Virus record (IMG/VR): IMGVR_UViG_3300017963_000173
Coordinates: 1 to 30,580 of that record
Reading direction: 5' to 3' (one strand)
Source: a virus
Length of the DNA stretch: 30,580 nucleotides
Position 1 is the first letter of the stretch. Every line of letters starts with the position of its first letter. This document shows, in pieces, positions 1-6,652 of this stretch. Below the pieces are notes generated by a model. The model searched no databases. It worked only from the letters and a program-made list of their open reading frames with translations, and was not told the DNA's origin. Both the position numbers and the translations under genes were made by a program.

Positions 1-123
1 GATTAATACAGATGTGCGTAAATCTATATTATTACCTGATGCTTTTAGTAAACCACTTAGCTTGCAAAATCCTGTGCCATCATTGCTGGGTCAATTTTTA
101 TCTTATGTTTTTGAAGCATCTAA
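1..123. repeat. Terminal overlap, left copy
   Basis: Bases 1-123 are identical to 30458-30580. Both copies lie inside the same reading frame of the internal virion protein, so this is best read as the overlap left when a circular or circularly permuted genome is assembled. A physical terminal repeat would cut this gene. Confidence 0.95.
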
Positions 124-625
124 TAAATTCACTATCCCAGCATTAACTAGCCCTGATTCTACCAAATTTATTGGCGCGTTATCTATGATGGCAATTTCAT
201 CAATGGTAGGACCACTTAGACAGTTATCTAGAGGTGAAGAACCAGATTTAGACACAGGTACACTAATTAACGAAGCATTGACTAATTCGGCACTGCTTGG
301 TTGGCATTATGAGTTGGGCATGAAAGCTAACGCTTATTTAGATTTACCGTTTTTAAGGCCGTTGCAACCTGATAGATTTAAACGTAAATCTGGGGGTGCA
401 TTGTCGCTTGGTCCAGCTAGTGGATTATTAGATATGGCTTATAGCTTTATTAGTGCTGTCGCTAACAATGAAATGAACGAATCAGACGCACGTAAAGGCA
501 TGAGGCTGCTATTTGGCGGGACTTATAACTGGTACACAGCTAAATTATTTAATAATGCTTTAGAATCAATGGAGCTGCCAAAAAATAGATATGAAGCTAA
601 ACGGCAAAAAGAATTAGAGGAGTAA
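1..625 (+). CDS. Internal virion protein (gp16-like), C-terminal part
   Basis: This is the C-terminal end of the gene that starts at 27225. With the 123-base overlap removed, 27225-30457 plus 1-625 is one frame of 1286 codons (1285 residues). The GTG at 14 is an internal valine codon (about residue 1083), not a start. The part contains helical, Ala/Met-rich segments followed by a basic, Glu/Lys-rich end. Long proteins at this position in T7-like phages form the internal core and are ejected at infection to help DNA cross the envelope. That role is inferred from gene order, size and general resemblance. The stop at 623-625 is followed after four bases by the fibre gene, which suggests translational coupling. 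Confidence 0.8.
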   Translation, partial: INTDVRKSILLPDAFSKPLSLQNPVPSLLGQFLSYVFEASNKFTIPALTSPDSTKFIGALSMMAISSMVGPLRQLSRGEEPDLDTGTLINEALTNSALLGWHYELGMKANAYLDLPFLRPLQPDRFKRKSGGALSLGPASGLLDMAYSFISAVANNEMNESDARKGMRLLFGGTYNWYTAKLFNNALESMELPKNRYEAKRQKELEE

Positions 626-629
626 TTAA

Positions 630-1550
630 ATGGCTATACAAATTGGTGATATAACCCCAAGACAACAATATATTGCGACCGCTGGTCAAACAGTTTATAT
701 TTTGCCGTTTCCATTTTACGCTGATACGGATTTGTTGGTTTATTCTAGAGCGTCTGGCTCAAGTCCAAATGATGTTAATGATATTTTAACATTGAATGTT
801 GATTATACAGTTACAGGCGCAGGCTTGGCTAGTGGTGGCACTGTTACGTTAACTGCTGCCTCAACAGTTGGTGATATTGTCACTGTTATGCGCGATATGC
901 CAGAAGATAGAAGTAATTTATATATAAACACAGGTTCATTTACAACTGAAGCGGTAAACGCTGATTTTAACCGTGACGTTATGATGAACCAACAAAATGA
1001 ACTTGCTGCTAAAGGATTATCACCTAAGTATGACAATAATGCGGTTATTGGTTCTGGTGATTTAATACTTGATACATTATTGCCTGGCTACTCATGGAGA
1101 ATGAACGCAACTGGTACAAGAATTGAAGCTTATCTGCCAAGTTCTGGCGGCGGAGGCGGCGGAGGCGGCGGAGGCGGCGGCTCTGGCGATGATACTGCAA
1201 TTAAAGTTGATATATCGCAAAATTCACACGGCTTAAGTGTTGGTGATATTGTTAGAATTGATGGTAGTGGTAATTATGTAGTATCACAAGCAGATAGTGC
1301 TAGTAACGCTGAAGTGGTAGGGATTGTGTCGGCTGTATCAGGGGTCGATGATTTTACGCTGCAAATGGGGGGTGTATTAGCAGGGCTTGTGGGTTTAACC
1401 GCAGGCAGTATTTATTATTTGTCACCAAGTGCTGCTGGGGCTTATACTGTAACTAAGCCAACTACCGCAGGACAGGTGGTAAAAGCAGTATTTCAGGCAG
1501 CCTCAACAACGACTGCAATATGGTTAAATTATCTAGGAATATTAATATGA
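630..1550 (+). CDS. Tail fibre protein with T7 gp17-like N-terminal domain
   Basis: 306 residues, placed directly after the internal virion gene as in T7-like late operons. Residues 1 to about 135 resemble the T7 tail-fibre N-terminal domain that anchors fibres to the tail: a start of the type MAIQIGDITPRQQYIATAGQ, a YTVTGAG-GGTVTL segment and a VMRD segment. Residues 173-184 are twelve consecutive glycines encoded by a GGCGGCGGA repeat, probably a flexible hinge. Residues from about 190 to the end form a compact domain that is clearly repeated at the C-terminus of the protein at 17973. It probably contributes to receptor recognition. Start: ATG with GAGGAG six bases upstream. The stop overlaps the next start (ATATGATG). 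Confidence 0.8.
   Translation: MAIQIGDITPRQQYIATAGQTVYILPFPFYADTDLLVYSRASGSSPNDVNDILTLNVDYTVTGAGLASGGTVTLTAASTVGDIVTVMRDMPEDRSNLYINTGSFTTEAVNADFNRDVMMNQQNELAAKGLSPKYDNNAVIGSGDLILDTLLPGYSWRMNATGTRIEAYLPSSGGGGGGGGGGGGSGDDTAIKVDISQNSHGLSVGDIVRIDGSGNYVVSQADSASNAEVVGIVSAVSGVDDFTLQMGGVLAGLVGLTAGSIYYLSPSAAGAYTVTKPTTAGQVVKAVFQAASTTTAIWLNYLGILI
1146..1181 (+). repeat. GGCGGCGGA microsatellite encoding 12 Gly
   Basis: Three copies of GGCGGCGGA followed by GGCGGCGGC encode residues 173-184 of the fibre. It is purely G+C in a low-G+C genome and separates the tail-anchor domain from the C-terminal domain. Confidence 0.9.
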
Positions 1551-1675
1551 TGAAAAAAAAAGACGCATCAAACAAAGGAAGTAAACCAATGACAGGTGGC
1601 AAACCTCCAATGGTTAAATTGGCAAAAGCACCAAAACCTAAAGGTAAGGTTATGAAGCCTAAGGGCAAGAAATAA
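1547..1675 (+). CDS. Lys-rich 42-residue protein
   Basis: Small ORF starting at the ATG that overlaps the TGA stop of the fibre gene and ending in TAATG shared with the next gene. The product ([13 protein letters not shown] then [18 protein letters not shown]-type sequence) is very basic and rich in Lys, Pro and Gly, with no recognisable domain. The overlaps on both sides argue that it is translated. It could be a DNA-binding virion component; the function is unknown. Confidence 0.6.
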   Translation: MMKKKDASNKGSKPMTGGKPPMVKLAKAPKPKGKVMKPKGKK

Positions 1676-1818
1676 TGCCTTTAAAATCTGGAAAATCAAA
1701 AAAAGTTATTTCAGCTAATATTAAGACTGAAATAAAAGCGGGAAAGAATCCTAAAGTTGCTGCAGCAATAGCATATTCTAAAGCAGGAAAATCTAAACCA
1801 AAGAAGGGGAAAAAGTAA
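1675..1818 (+). CDS. Small basic phage protein, 47 residues
   Basis: The start is shared with the preceding stop (TAATG) and the stop abuts the ATG of the next gene. The sequence has the form [20 protein letters not shown], followed by a helix with an [13 protein letters not shown] segment. Short proteins of this pattern (PLK-GKS-K-ISxNIK, then AIAIAxxxAGKS) are common in phage late operons, but I know of no firm function. The lysine-rich character suggests nucleic-acid contact. Confidence 0.65.
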   Translation: MPLKSGKSKKVISANIKTEIKAGKNPKVAAAIAYSKAGKSKPKKGKK

Positions 1819-2121
1819 ATGGCATTTGATTTTAAATACTTAACTAGTGTACAACAGACTAACAATTTAGATAAAACTTTAAATGTTAAGGCTGGTATGG
1901 ACACTCAAGCAAGACCTCAAATGTGGTGTTACGATGCATCTAGTAATGGGGCAGATGACACTAAAGCCGAAACTGTAGCATCTGATTATTTTCTTAGTGC
2001 GTATGCTTACTTAAAAGCAGGGGATTTAGTTTATGTGTATGCATCAGATGGGTATCAAATGCTATATGTTACTGCATCCAGCAGCGTTACAGTTACAACA
2101 GCAGCAGGGTGGGCATCATAA
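1819..2121 (+). CDS. Virion-associated beta module protein, 100 residues
   Basis: Predominantly beta and Thr/Ser/Val-rich. Residues about 31-97 (WCYDASS, VASDYF, LKAGDLVYVYASDG, then a V-T-V strand) share a pattern with residues about 20-90 of the protein at 17973 and with the N-terminal half of the protein at 20840. I infer one small beta module reused in three late proteins. A role as a decoration or fibre-attachment unit is plausible but unproven. It starts immediately after the previous stop and ends in TAATG shared with the next gene. Confidence 0.7.
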   Translation: MAFDFKYLTSVQQTNNLDKTLNVKAGMDTQARPQMWCYDASSNGADDTKAETVASDYFLSAYAYLKAGDLVYVYASDGYQMLYVTASSSVTVTTAAGWAS

Positions 2122-2357
2122 TGCGTGACAAAAACACATTTATTATTGACCAAAAGCAACCCTATGGCGTTGTTAACCAATCAACCCCAATGGGCGGCCA
2201 GCCAACAGATTTAGGATTTATTAAAAAATCTTTAGGTTTAGAGACAACAATTACTAATCATGGATTTGATAGCGCACCCCCTAGTAATGCACAAAGCCCA
2301 ATGGCCAGAATGCAAGCTAAAGGCAGCGGTAATCCATTTGACCCAGTTAACAAATAG
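2121..2357 (+). CDS. Hypothetical late protein, 78 residues
   Basis: I chose the ATG at 2121, which overlaps the upstream TAA (TAATG), rather than the in-frame GTG at 2109 inside the preceding gene. The product is Gly/Pro/Asn-rich (MRDKNTFIIDQKQPYGVVNQ, then STPMGGQPTDLGFIKKS-type sequence) and probably largely disordered. No family recognised. Its position between fibre-associated genes and the lysozyme-like gene suggests a minor virion or assembly factor. Its stop codon overlaps the first base of a parS-like palindrome. Confidence 0.6.
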   Translation: MRDKNTFIIDQKQPYGVVNQSTPMGGQPTDLGFIKKSLGLETTITNHGFDSAPPSNAQSPMARMQAKGSGNPFDPVNK

Positions 2358-2370
2358 TTCCACGTGGAAC
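2357..2370. promoter_or_regulatory. parS-like palindrome GTTCCACGTGGAAC
   Basis: A perfect 14-bp palindrome in the 20-bp gap between two late genes. It fits the bacterial chromosomal parS core GTTYCACGTGRAAC bound by ParB. The flanks are A on the left and A on the right, so the usual outer T on the left is absent. No ParA or ParB gene is seen in the genome. Confidence 0.5.
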
Positions 2371-2377
2371 ATTAAAT

Positions 2378-2851
2378 ATGTTAAATAATAAGCAATTTAG
2401 AGAACTTATAGTAAAGCCATGTCTGCATGATTTAAATTATTGGTCTGAAGCAGCAGAGGAATTAATGGTTTTAACTTGTGCCACTGAGTCATTAGGTGGC
2501 ACATATATTAAACAGGTAGAAGGCCCTGCGCTTGGAATCTACCAAATGGAACCTGTAACTTATCATGATATTTGGGCAAGTTATATATCGAAAAAATCGC
2601 ACTTTGCGTACATTATTTTGCAAAATGTCGGTGTTGCGTACATGCCACCCCCAGAATTTATGATATATAATTTAAAGCTTGCAACTTACATGGCAAGACT
2701 TTGTTATTTGCGTGTGCCTGAAAAGCTGCCAGAGGCTAATGATATTAAAGGTTTAGCTGAGTATTGGAAAAAATATTACAATACTGAGCATGGAGCTGGC
2801 ACGGTGGATAAGGCAGTTAAACATTACAATAGGTTCATTGGTAAAAGATAA
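2378..2851 (+). CDS. Lysozyme/transglycosylase-like protein (putative endolysin)
   Basis: 157 residues. The segment around residues 33-59 has a candidate catalytic Glu (E37 in CATESLGG) followed by GPALGIYQMEP, the arrangement seen in SLT/lysozyme-like peptidoglycan hydrolases. The C-terminal helices (YLRVPEKLP, YWKKYYNTEHGAGTV) match what I recall of phage members of this group. It probably cleaves glycan strands during lysis or entry. There is no signal peptide or membrane segment, so release would need a holin, or it is carried in the virion. The internal virion protein from 27225 shows no obvious N-terminal SLT domain, so this gene may supply that activity. The start is supported by GGA in the palindrome about 10 bases upstream; the stop overlaps the terminase start region. 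Confidence 0.65.
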   Translation: MLNNKQFRELIVKPCLHDLNYWSEAAEELMVLTCATESLGGTYIKQVEGPALGIYQMEPVTYHDIWASYISKKSHFAYIILQNVGVAYMPPPEFMIYNLKLATYMARLCYLRVPEKLPEANDIKGLAEYWKKYYNTEHGAGTVDKAVKHYNRFIGKR

Positions 2852-2853
2852 GT

Positions 2854-4176
2854 GTGCTATTAAAGCTACCACACAAATTTACACCAAGGCCATATCAATT
2901 AGAAGTATTAAAAGCTATTTTTATAGACGGCTATAAGAATATCAATTTATTAATGCATCGACGCGCAGGTAAAACTATTTTATTGGTCAACATTATTACA
3001 ATGCTTGCGGTGGAAAAGCCTGCCCTTTATATTTGTTTGCTGCCTCAAACTAACCAAGCTAGGCGCGTTATTTGGGAAGGGCGCGGTAAAGACGGAATAA
3101 AGTTTTTAGACAGAATACCTCAAGAATTAATAGCTAAAAAAAACAATGCTAGCATGAATATTGAGTTAATAAATGGCAGTATAATTGCATTTGTTGGCTC
3201 TAATAATTTTGACGCATTAGTTGGGATTGGCGCGCGAGCAATTATTTACGATGAATATTCACTTCAAAATCCATTGGCTAGAGAGTTCTTAAGTCCTGTA
3301 TTGGTGGAATCTGAAGGCATAGAGATATTAGTTGGAACACCACGTGGCCATAATCATGCTTATGACGCATATAATACAGCGTTAAATAATGATGAATGGT
3401 TTTTAAGACGTTTAACTGTTGATGATACGTTTGATAATGATGGCAATCAAATTATCACCCCCAAAATGTTAGAGCGTGAAAGAGCTAACGGTAAAGATGA
3501 AGAAATTATACAGCAAGAATATTATTGCAGTTTTGATATTGGTAATCGTGGAGCTTACTATACACGAGAAATAGCTCAAGCTGAATATGACAACCGCATA
3601 ATAGACTTTCCAATTAGAAAAGATATTAGAGTTAATACGGCTTGGGATATCGGAGTATCTGACAGTACCACAATTGTATTTTTTTATCAGCAAGGCGATA
3701 AAATTTATTTTATTGATTACATTGAAGATAATAGCAAGGGGGTGGAAGATTACATTAAAGATATAGAAAATGTAAAAACCAGGATAGGATTTAGCAAATG
3801 GGGTTATCATTTTGCGCCACATGACATTAAAAATCGGGAATGGGGGTCTAGTGCTAGAAGCAGATTATCTATAGCAGCGTCACTTGGATTGCATTTTTTA
3901 ATTACGCCTAATGTATCAGTGCAAGATAGGATACAGGCTGGGCGTGCTTTTATGCGTGATTGTGTATTTCATAAAACTAATTGTAAACACCTTATTAGAT
4001 GTTTGCGTGAGTATATGCGTGAGTACAATGAAGTTACTAAGGTTTACGATTCAAAGCCATTACATAATTGGGCATGTCATGGAGCAGATGCGTTTACTTA
4101 TGCCGCTGTTGCTTGGCGTGATAAATTTCAAGATATACAGTTTAATTCGCCTAAACAATATAAAATTAATGTTTAA
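2854..4176 (+). CDS. terL: Terminase large subunit
   Basis: 440 residues; DNA-packaging motor with ATPase and nuclease domains. The Walker A-like motif is MHRRAGKT (G39, K40, T41). A hydrophobic strand with PQTNQARR follows, and Walker B is RAIIYDEY (D133, E134). The nuclease half shows TAWDIGVSDSTTIVFF with a likely metal-binding Asp, and near the end CHGADAFTYA with another. The frame has no ATG before the ATPase core, so GTG at 2854 is the likely start, three bases after the lysozyme stop. It would act with the portal (14423) and probably the small protein at 13410. The final 11 bases overlap the end of a convergent - strand gene. Confidence 0.92.
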   Translation: MLLKLPHKFTPRPYQLEVLKAIFIDGYKNINLLMHRRAGKTILLVNIITMLAVEKPALYICLLPQTNQARRVIWEGRGKDGIKFLDRIPQELIAKKNNASMNIELINGSIIAFVGSNNFDALVGIGARAIIYDEYSLQNPLAREFLSPVLVESEGIEILVGTPRGHNHAYDAYNTALNNDEWFLRRLTVDDTFDNDGNQIITPKMLERERANGKDEEIIQQEYYCSFDIGNRGAYYTREIAQAEYDNRIIDFPIRKDIRVNTAWDIGVSDSTTIVFFYQQGDKIYFIDYIEDNSKGVEDYIKDIENVKTRIGFSKWGYHFAPHDIKNREWGSSARSRLSIAASLGLHFLITPNVSVQDRIQAGRAFMRDCVFHKTNCKHLIRCLREYMREYNEVTKVYDSKPLHNWACHGADAFTYAAVAWRDKFQDIQFNSPKQYKINV

Positions 4177-4435
4177 ATCTATTATAATAATTATTTAATC
4201 CGTTGTATCGCTTTATCAATGCATTGCGTACAGCTTCTTGTATAAGCTCTGATGTCTTCCACTCACCTAATACCCAGGCATGCCATACCTCTAAAATCAA
4301 TAAAGCTAAAGTCGCATACATTATTTTTTCCTGCGCGCCAGGACGAACAGAAAAAATTAAAATTAAACACAATAGCGCAGTTCTAATACATGCAATTATA
4401 ACTTTTTGTAATAAATGTATCTTAATTTTTGTCAT
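4166..4435 (-). CDS. Two-helix small membrane protein (holin candidate)
   Basis: 89 residues if started at the ATG at 4435 (a second ATG lies two codons upstream at 4441). Residues about 11-31 and 38-57 are hydrophobic helices. The C-terminal tail is charged and amphipathic (WKTSELIQEAVRNALIKRYN). The start overlaps the end of the ribbon-helix-helix gene at 4422, so the two are probably co-transcribed. Size and topology fit a holin or other phage inner-membrane effector, but several similar small membrane proteins exist here and none can be assigned with certainty. The 3' end overlaps terL by 11 bases. Confidence 0.55.
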   Translation of the reverse strand: MTKIKIHLLQKVIIACIRTALLCLILIFSVRPGAQEKIMYATLALLILEVWHAWVLGEWKTSELIQEAVRNALIKRYNGLNNYYNRFKH

Positions 4436-4592
4436 CAGCATTTTTCACTAATCCCAAATCCTTTGCAATCAAATACCTTACATATGAACTACGGTTATGA
4501 CCTTCTGCTTCCGCTTTCTTATCTATTTTCTTCAAAATAGTATCTTTGATTCTGACCAATAAATGAGAGCTTTTTGGTTGTTGTTGGTTCAT
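4422..4592 (-). CDS. Ribbon-helix-helix (Arc/CopG-like) regulator, 56 residues
   Basis: Short ORF starting MNQQQPKSSHLLVRIKDTIL, then K-rich helix, GHNRSSYVRYLIAKDLG. The pattern of a short beta strand (HLLVRIKD), a first helix, a turn and a second helix beginning RSSYVRYLI is typical of ribbon-helix-helix DNA-binding proteins. AGGATATAAAA precedes the ATG. A promoter and an overlapping inverted repeat lie directly upstream (4606-4648), consistent with autoregulation. It forms a two-gene unit with the membrane protein at 4166. Confidence 0.7.
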   Translation of the reverse strand: MNQQQPKSSHLLVRIKDTILKKIDKKAEAEGHNRSSYVRYLIAKDLGLVKNADDKN

Positions 4593-4605
4593 TTTTATAT
4601 CCTTT

Positions 4606-4640
4606 GTTAATACACATTGAATATAACAATATGTGTTAAC
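4606..4640. promoter_or_regulatory. Inverted repeat operator candidate
   Basis: Arms GTTAATACACATTG (4606-4619) and CAATATGTGTTAAC (4627-4640) pair at 12 of 14 positions around a 7-base centre. The repeat covers the -10 element and most of the spacer of the promoter at 4620-4648 and lies 14 bases upstream of the ribbon-helix-helix gene start. Likely target of that protein. Confidence 0.55.
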
Positions 4641-4648
4641 AACATCAA
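4620..4648 (-). promoter_or_regulatory. Sigma70-like promoter for the 4592 operon
   Basis: On the - strand, TTGATG (4648-4643) and TATATT (4625-4620) are separated by exactly 17 bases. The start codon of the regulator is about 28 bases downstream of the -10 element. Confidence 0.55.
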
Positions 4649-5109
4649 TTATTTTCTATATAGTTTTTAATTATCTCAATAGCATCTAAATCACTATAAC
4701 AAATCTCAACTTTGTAATCTTGCGCTCTTAAAGATTTAATTACTTCACGCTGATGTGAGCTTAATTTTTCACCTGGCAATTTAAATTCTATAAATAATCC
4801 GTGATAGCCGCCTTTAGCAATAAAAAAGACCAGGTCAGGAACTCCAGCTAGCACCCCCATTTTTTTAAACAGTGCTGCTTCTCTAACGTCCCGTCTACCC
4901 CCATTTGGGGGGTGTGTGCAGAGTTTATTGTATTTTGGGTATTGGCATATGAACCACTGATATACCCTTATCTGCATCTGTCTTTCTAGCGATTTCCTTG
5001 CCATATTGTAAAAAAAGCCAGGGGTTGGAACTGGCTTAAGAGATTTTAACTGTGTGAGTACGGAGAGTACTTTATTAATATAGAACAATATATCTTTGTT
5101 ATACAACAT
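4645..5109 (-). CDS. VRR-NUC domain nuclease
   Basis: 154 residues from the ATG at 5109; an internal ATG at 5004 (MARKSLERQMQIRVYQW) begins the conserved part and may be the real start, since neither has a strong ribosome binding site. The core has GVPDLVFF (Asp), FIEFKLPG (Glu and Lys) and a later SSHQREVI helix, giving the PD-(D/E)XK arrangement of VRR-NUC nucleases. Phage members are generally thought to act on structured DNA such as replication or Holliday junctions. Alongside the ERF recombinase at 11445 it would resolve recombination intermediates before packaging. Confidence 0.8.
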   Translation of the reverse strand: MLYNKDILFYINKVLSVLTQLKSLKPVPTPGFFYNMARKSLERQMQIRVYQWFICQYPKYNKLCTHPPNGGRRDVREAALFKKMGVLAGVPDLVFFIAKGGYHGLFIEFKLPGEKLSSHQREVIKSLRAQDYKVEICYSDLDAIEIIKNYIENN

Positions 5110-5153
5110 GCTTTATGGTAATATGTCAGATAATTAAAATTAGGAGCATTACA

Positions 5154-5312
5154 ATGACAAAAAAAGCAACAGCAAAAAAGATACCAAACAAAGACTATAA
5201 TTTCCAAATGCCTGCATCTATGCATAAAAAATTAAAAGCAAAAGCTAAAAAGCTAAAAACAACAATGTCTATATTATTGCGTGAAAAGATAGCAGAAATA
5301 ATAAAAAAATAA
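5154..5312 (+). CDS. Small ribbon-helix-helix-like protein, 52 residues
   Basis: I chose the ATG at 5154 because TTAGGAGCATTACA precedes it; an earlier in-frame ATG at 5115 lacks such a site. The product starts MTKKATAKKIPNKDYNFQMP and continues with helices rich in Lys (LKAKAKKLKTTMSILLREKI). YNFQMP as a strand, then a helix, a turn at TTMS and a helix LLREKIAEI fit a ribbon-helix-helix DNA-binding fold. It is divergent from the nuclease gene (45 bases between starts), so it could control that intergenic region. Confidence 0.6.
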   Translation: MTKKATAKKIPNKDYNFQMPASMHKKLKAKAKKLKTTMSILLREKIAEIIKK

Positions 5313-5337
5313 AAAAAGCCCGCAGGATTAGGCGGGC
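5311..5337 (-). terminator. Rho-independent terminator for - strand
   Basis: GCCCGC (5318-5323) and GCGGGC (5332-5337) form a 6-bp stem with an 8-base loop. Seven A on the + strand at 5311-5317 give a U tract after the hairpin for leftward transcripts. It would end transcription of the - strand genes from 6652 down to 5373. Confidence 0.7.
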
Positions 5338-5372
5338 AATACTTACTATGGAACTTCTATAGTATAGCACAG

Positions 5373-5621
5373 CTATTTTGAGTCATCTTTTGCAATAACC
5401 ATTTGACCATATTTTGCATAATGATTATTAATAGCTTTTTTTAGCTGCCATGCAACAAGCACATTGTAAACAATTACTATGTTTGCAAAAATTATCTCAA
5501 ACTTTTGCATCTCAAAAAAATAAGACATCGCAGTTAATATTACATACCCAACAAACATTACAAATATTTTTATAGCTGCATTTGATGCGTCTAATATTAA
5601 CCTGCGATAACTATTTAACAT
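5373..5621 (-). CDS. Small membrane protein, 82 residues
   Basis: The start at 5621 (ATGTTAAATAG) overlaps the stop of the upstream gene by seven bases. Two hydrophobic helices (about residues 15-36 and 43-58) precede a charged tail ending KDDSK. The topology resembles holins or antiholins and membrane superinfection proteins; I cannot tell which. It is the last gene before the leftward terminator at 5311-5337. Confidence 0.55.
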   Translation of the reverse strand: MLNSYRRLILDASNAAIKIFVMFVGYVILTAMSYFFEMQKFEIIFANIVIVYNVLVAWQLKKAINNHYAKYGQMVIAKDDSK

Positions 5622-5809
5622 GATTTGAACAAAATTGGTGTACAGTGAACACAAAGCGTATAAAAAGCAATTAAAAACCATGCGTTAACTCTAACGGTTT
5701 TAAACATATGACTGCGATTAGCAACTGCTTGCTTATACGCTACCCCAATTATTGGTAACTCTATAACAAGATATATCAATAAAAATATTAACAGTGATTT
5801 ACTGTGCAA
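5615..5809 (-). CDS. Small membrane protein, 64 residues, TTG start
   Basis: The frame lacks an ATG; TTG at 5809 is preceded by GGTGA. The product begins MHSKSLLIFLLIYLVIELPI, a strong membrane helix, and has a second hydrophobic stretch near residues 43-55 with two Cys near the C-terminus. It lies between a 44-residue membrane peptide and the 82-residue membrane protein, overlapping the latter. Three consecutive tiny membrane proteins suggest a shared envelope-related job. Start uncertain. Confidence 0.45.
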   Translation of the reverse strand: MHSKSLLIFLLIYLVIELPIIGVAYKQAVANRSHMFKTVRVNAWFLIAFYTLCVHCTPILFKSC

Positions 5810-5822
5810 AGGGTCACCAAAT

Positions 5823-5957
5823 TTAAAAATGACTTAGTACATAGGTTATAAAATCTAACAGCTTGCTTTCTTTCCCTGTTTTCTTTTGATATATATAAGA
5901 CAAATATAAGCAGAAAAAAAATAAAAAAATACTAGCAAGAGTTAGATATATATTCAT
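5823..5957 (-). CDS. Single-pass membrane microprotein, 44 residues
   Basis: Reads MNIYLTLASIFLFFFCLYLS, then YIYQKKTGKESK and a short amphipathic end. One N-terminal transmembrane helix (residues 3-23) is followed by a cytoplasmic-type basic segment. The ATG at 5957 is close after the stop of the 155-residue gene at 5963 (5 bases). No family recognised. Confidence 0.5.
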   Translation of the reverse strand: MNIYLTLASIFLFFFCLYLSYIYQKKTGKESKLLDFITYVLSHF

Positions 5958-5962
5958 TATAA

Positions 5963-6430
5963 TTAAGGCTTTTTAGGCACGTAACGAATAGATTCTTTTA
6001 CACAGATGTTGTGATTTTTATTTATGTCTCGCACCGAGCCCATTGCTGCATTTTTCATAGCATTTATAACAATCTTTTGAGGTGGTTTACCTTGCGCAAA
6101 ATCCTTACAAGCGTTTATCGATGTACCTTTTTGCGCGCTAATCGCAGACATGACACTTTCGCGCCCCATACAACTTGAGTATTTAACAGGGTCTATAATT
6201 TCTCTTTGCGGTGTAAAAACCAACGGTGATTGATACTGATATTCATTTCTAGCATTAGAAAAACTAGTTGTAAGATTGCTATTTAATCTCTCAACATAGT
6301 TTGTGCGAGAGTTATCATTAACTCTTGAAGTGTCACCATTACTGCGACCACTGAAATTCAAACTTGGTGAAGAATTAAGAACATCACTTGGATTACTTAA
6401 ATCCTTGTTTCTTTTTTTAATTATTGGCAT
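5963..6430 (-). CDS. Hypothetical protein, 155 residues
   Basis: An Asn/Ser-rich, probably disordered N-terminal half (MPIIKKRNKDLSNPSDVL and on) is followed by a more structured C-terminal half with three Cys (SSCMGRESV, NACKDFAQG, HNICVKES). AGAGG is placed well before the ATG. The first residues resemble those of the next upstream protein (MPNIKDDK), though there is no convincing full-length homology. Function unknown. It belongs to the leftward operon 6652 to 5373. Confidence 0.6.
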   Translation of the reverse strand: MPIIKKRNKDLSNPSDVLNSSPSLNFSGRSNGDTSRVNDNSRTNYVERLNSNLTTSFSNARNEYQYQSPLVFTPQREIIDPVKYSSCMGRESVMSAISAQKGTSINACKDFAQGKPPQKIVINAMKNAAMGSVRDINKNHNICVKESIRYVPKKP

Positions 6431-6445
6431 TTGTATACCTCTTAT

Positions 6446-6652
6446 TTAAAATCTAATTGTAAAATTAAATCCGCCTGAAGTTCTGGAATTGCCAGACAAG
6501 TCATTTTGGAATTTCAAATATGGCCCTGCTGATACATCTTTGTTGCTGCTTAAATCTAATTTAACATTCGTTTCCATAGTTGTACTACTTGTTGGTCTTG
6601 AATCCACCTTTACGCTTGGCGCACTTTTTTTGTCATCTTTAATATTTGGCAT
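6446..6652 (-). CDS. Hypothetical protein, 68 residues, with OMP-like C-terminus
   Basis: A strong site (GGAGAG) precedes the ATG at 6652. The sequence is Ser/Asp/Lys-rich and ends SGGFNFTIRF. That ending alternates hydrophobic residues and finishes in Phe, as in the beta-signal of bacterial outer-membrane proteins recognised by the BAM complex. No signal peptide is present, so export is not evident. First gene of the leftward operon whose control region is the inverted repeat at 6682-6718. Confidence 0.6.
   Translation of the reverse strand: MPNIKDDKKSAPSVKVDSRPTSSTTMETNVKLDLSSNKDVSAGPYLKFQNDLSGNSRTSGGFNFTIRF

Noticed and set aside
1-123. A physical direct terminal repeat like that of T7
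   Set aside because: It lies inside a gene whose frame continues across the join, so real ends here would cut the gene; assembly overlap is simpler.
14-625. A separate 203-residue gene
   Set aside because: The GTG at 14 is an internal codon of the gp16-like gene that starts at 27225.
3339-3352. Second parS-like site (CACGTGG in ACACCACGTGGCC)
   Set aside because: Only the central CACGTG matches; the GTT and AAC arms are absent. The CACGTG words near 6893, 24747 and 29417 fail in the same way.
3469-3822. 117-residue leftward frame inside the terminase gene
   Set aside because: Antisense shadow of a well-supported conserved gene.
4203-4451. Rightward 82-residue frame opposite the small membrane protein
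   Set aside because: Mirror of the leftward gene; no ribosome site, and the leftward frame has coupling, membrane helices and a promoter upstream.
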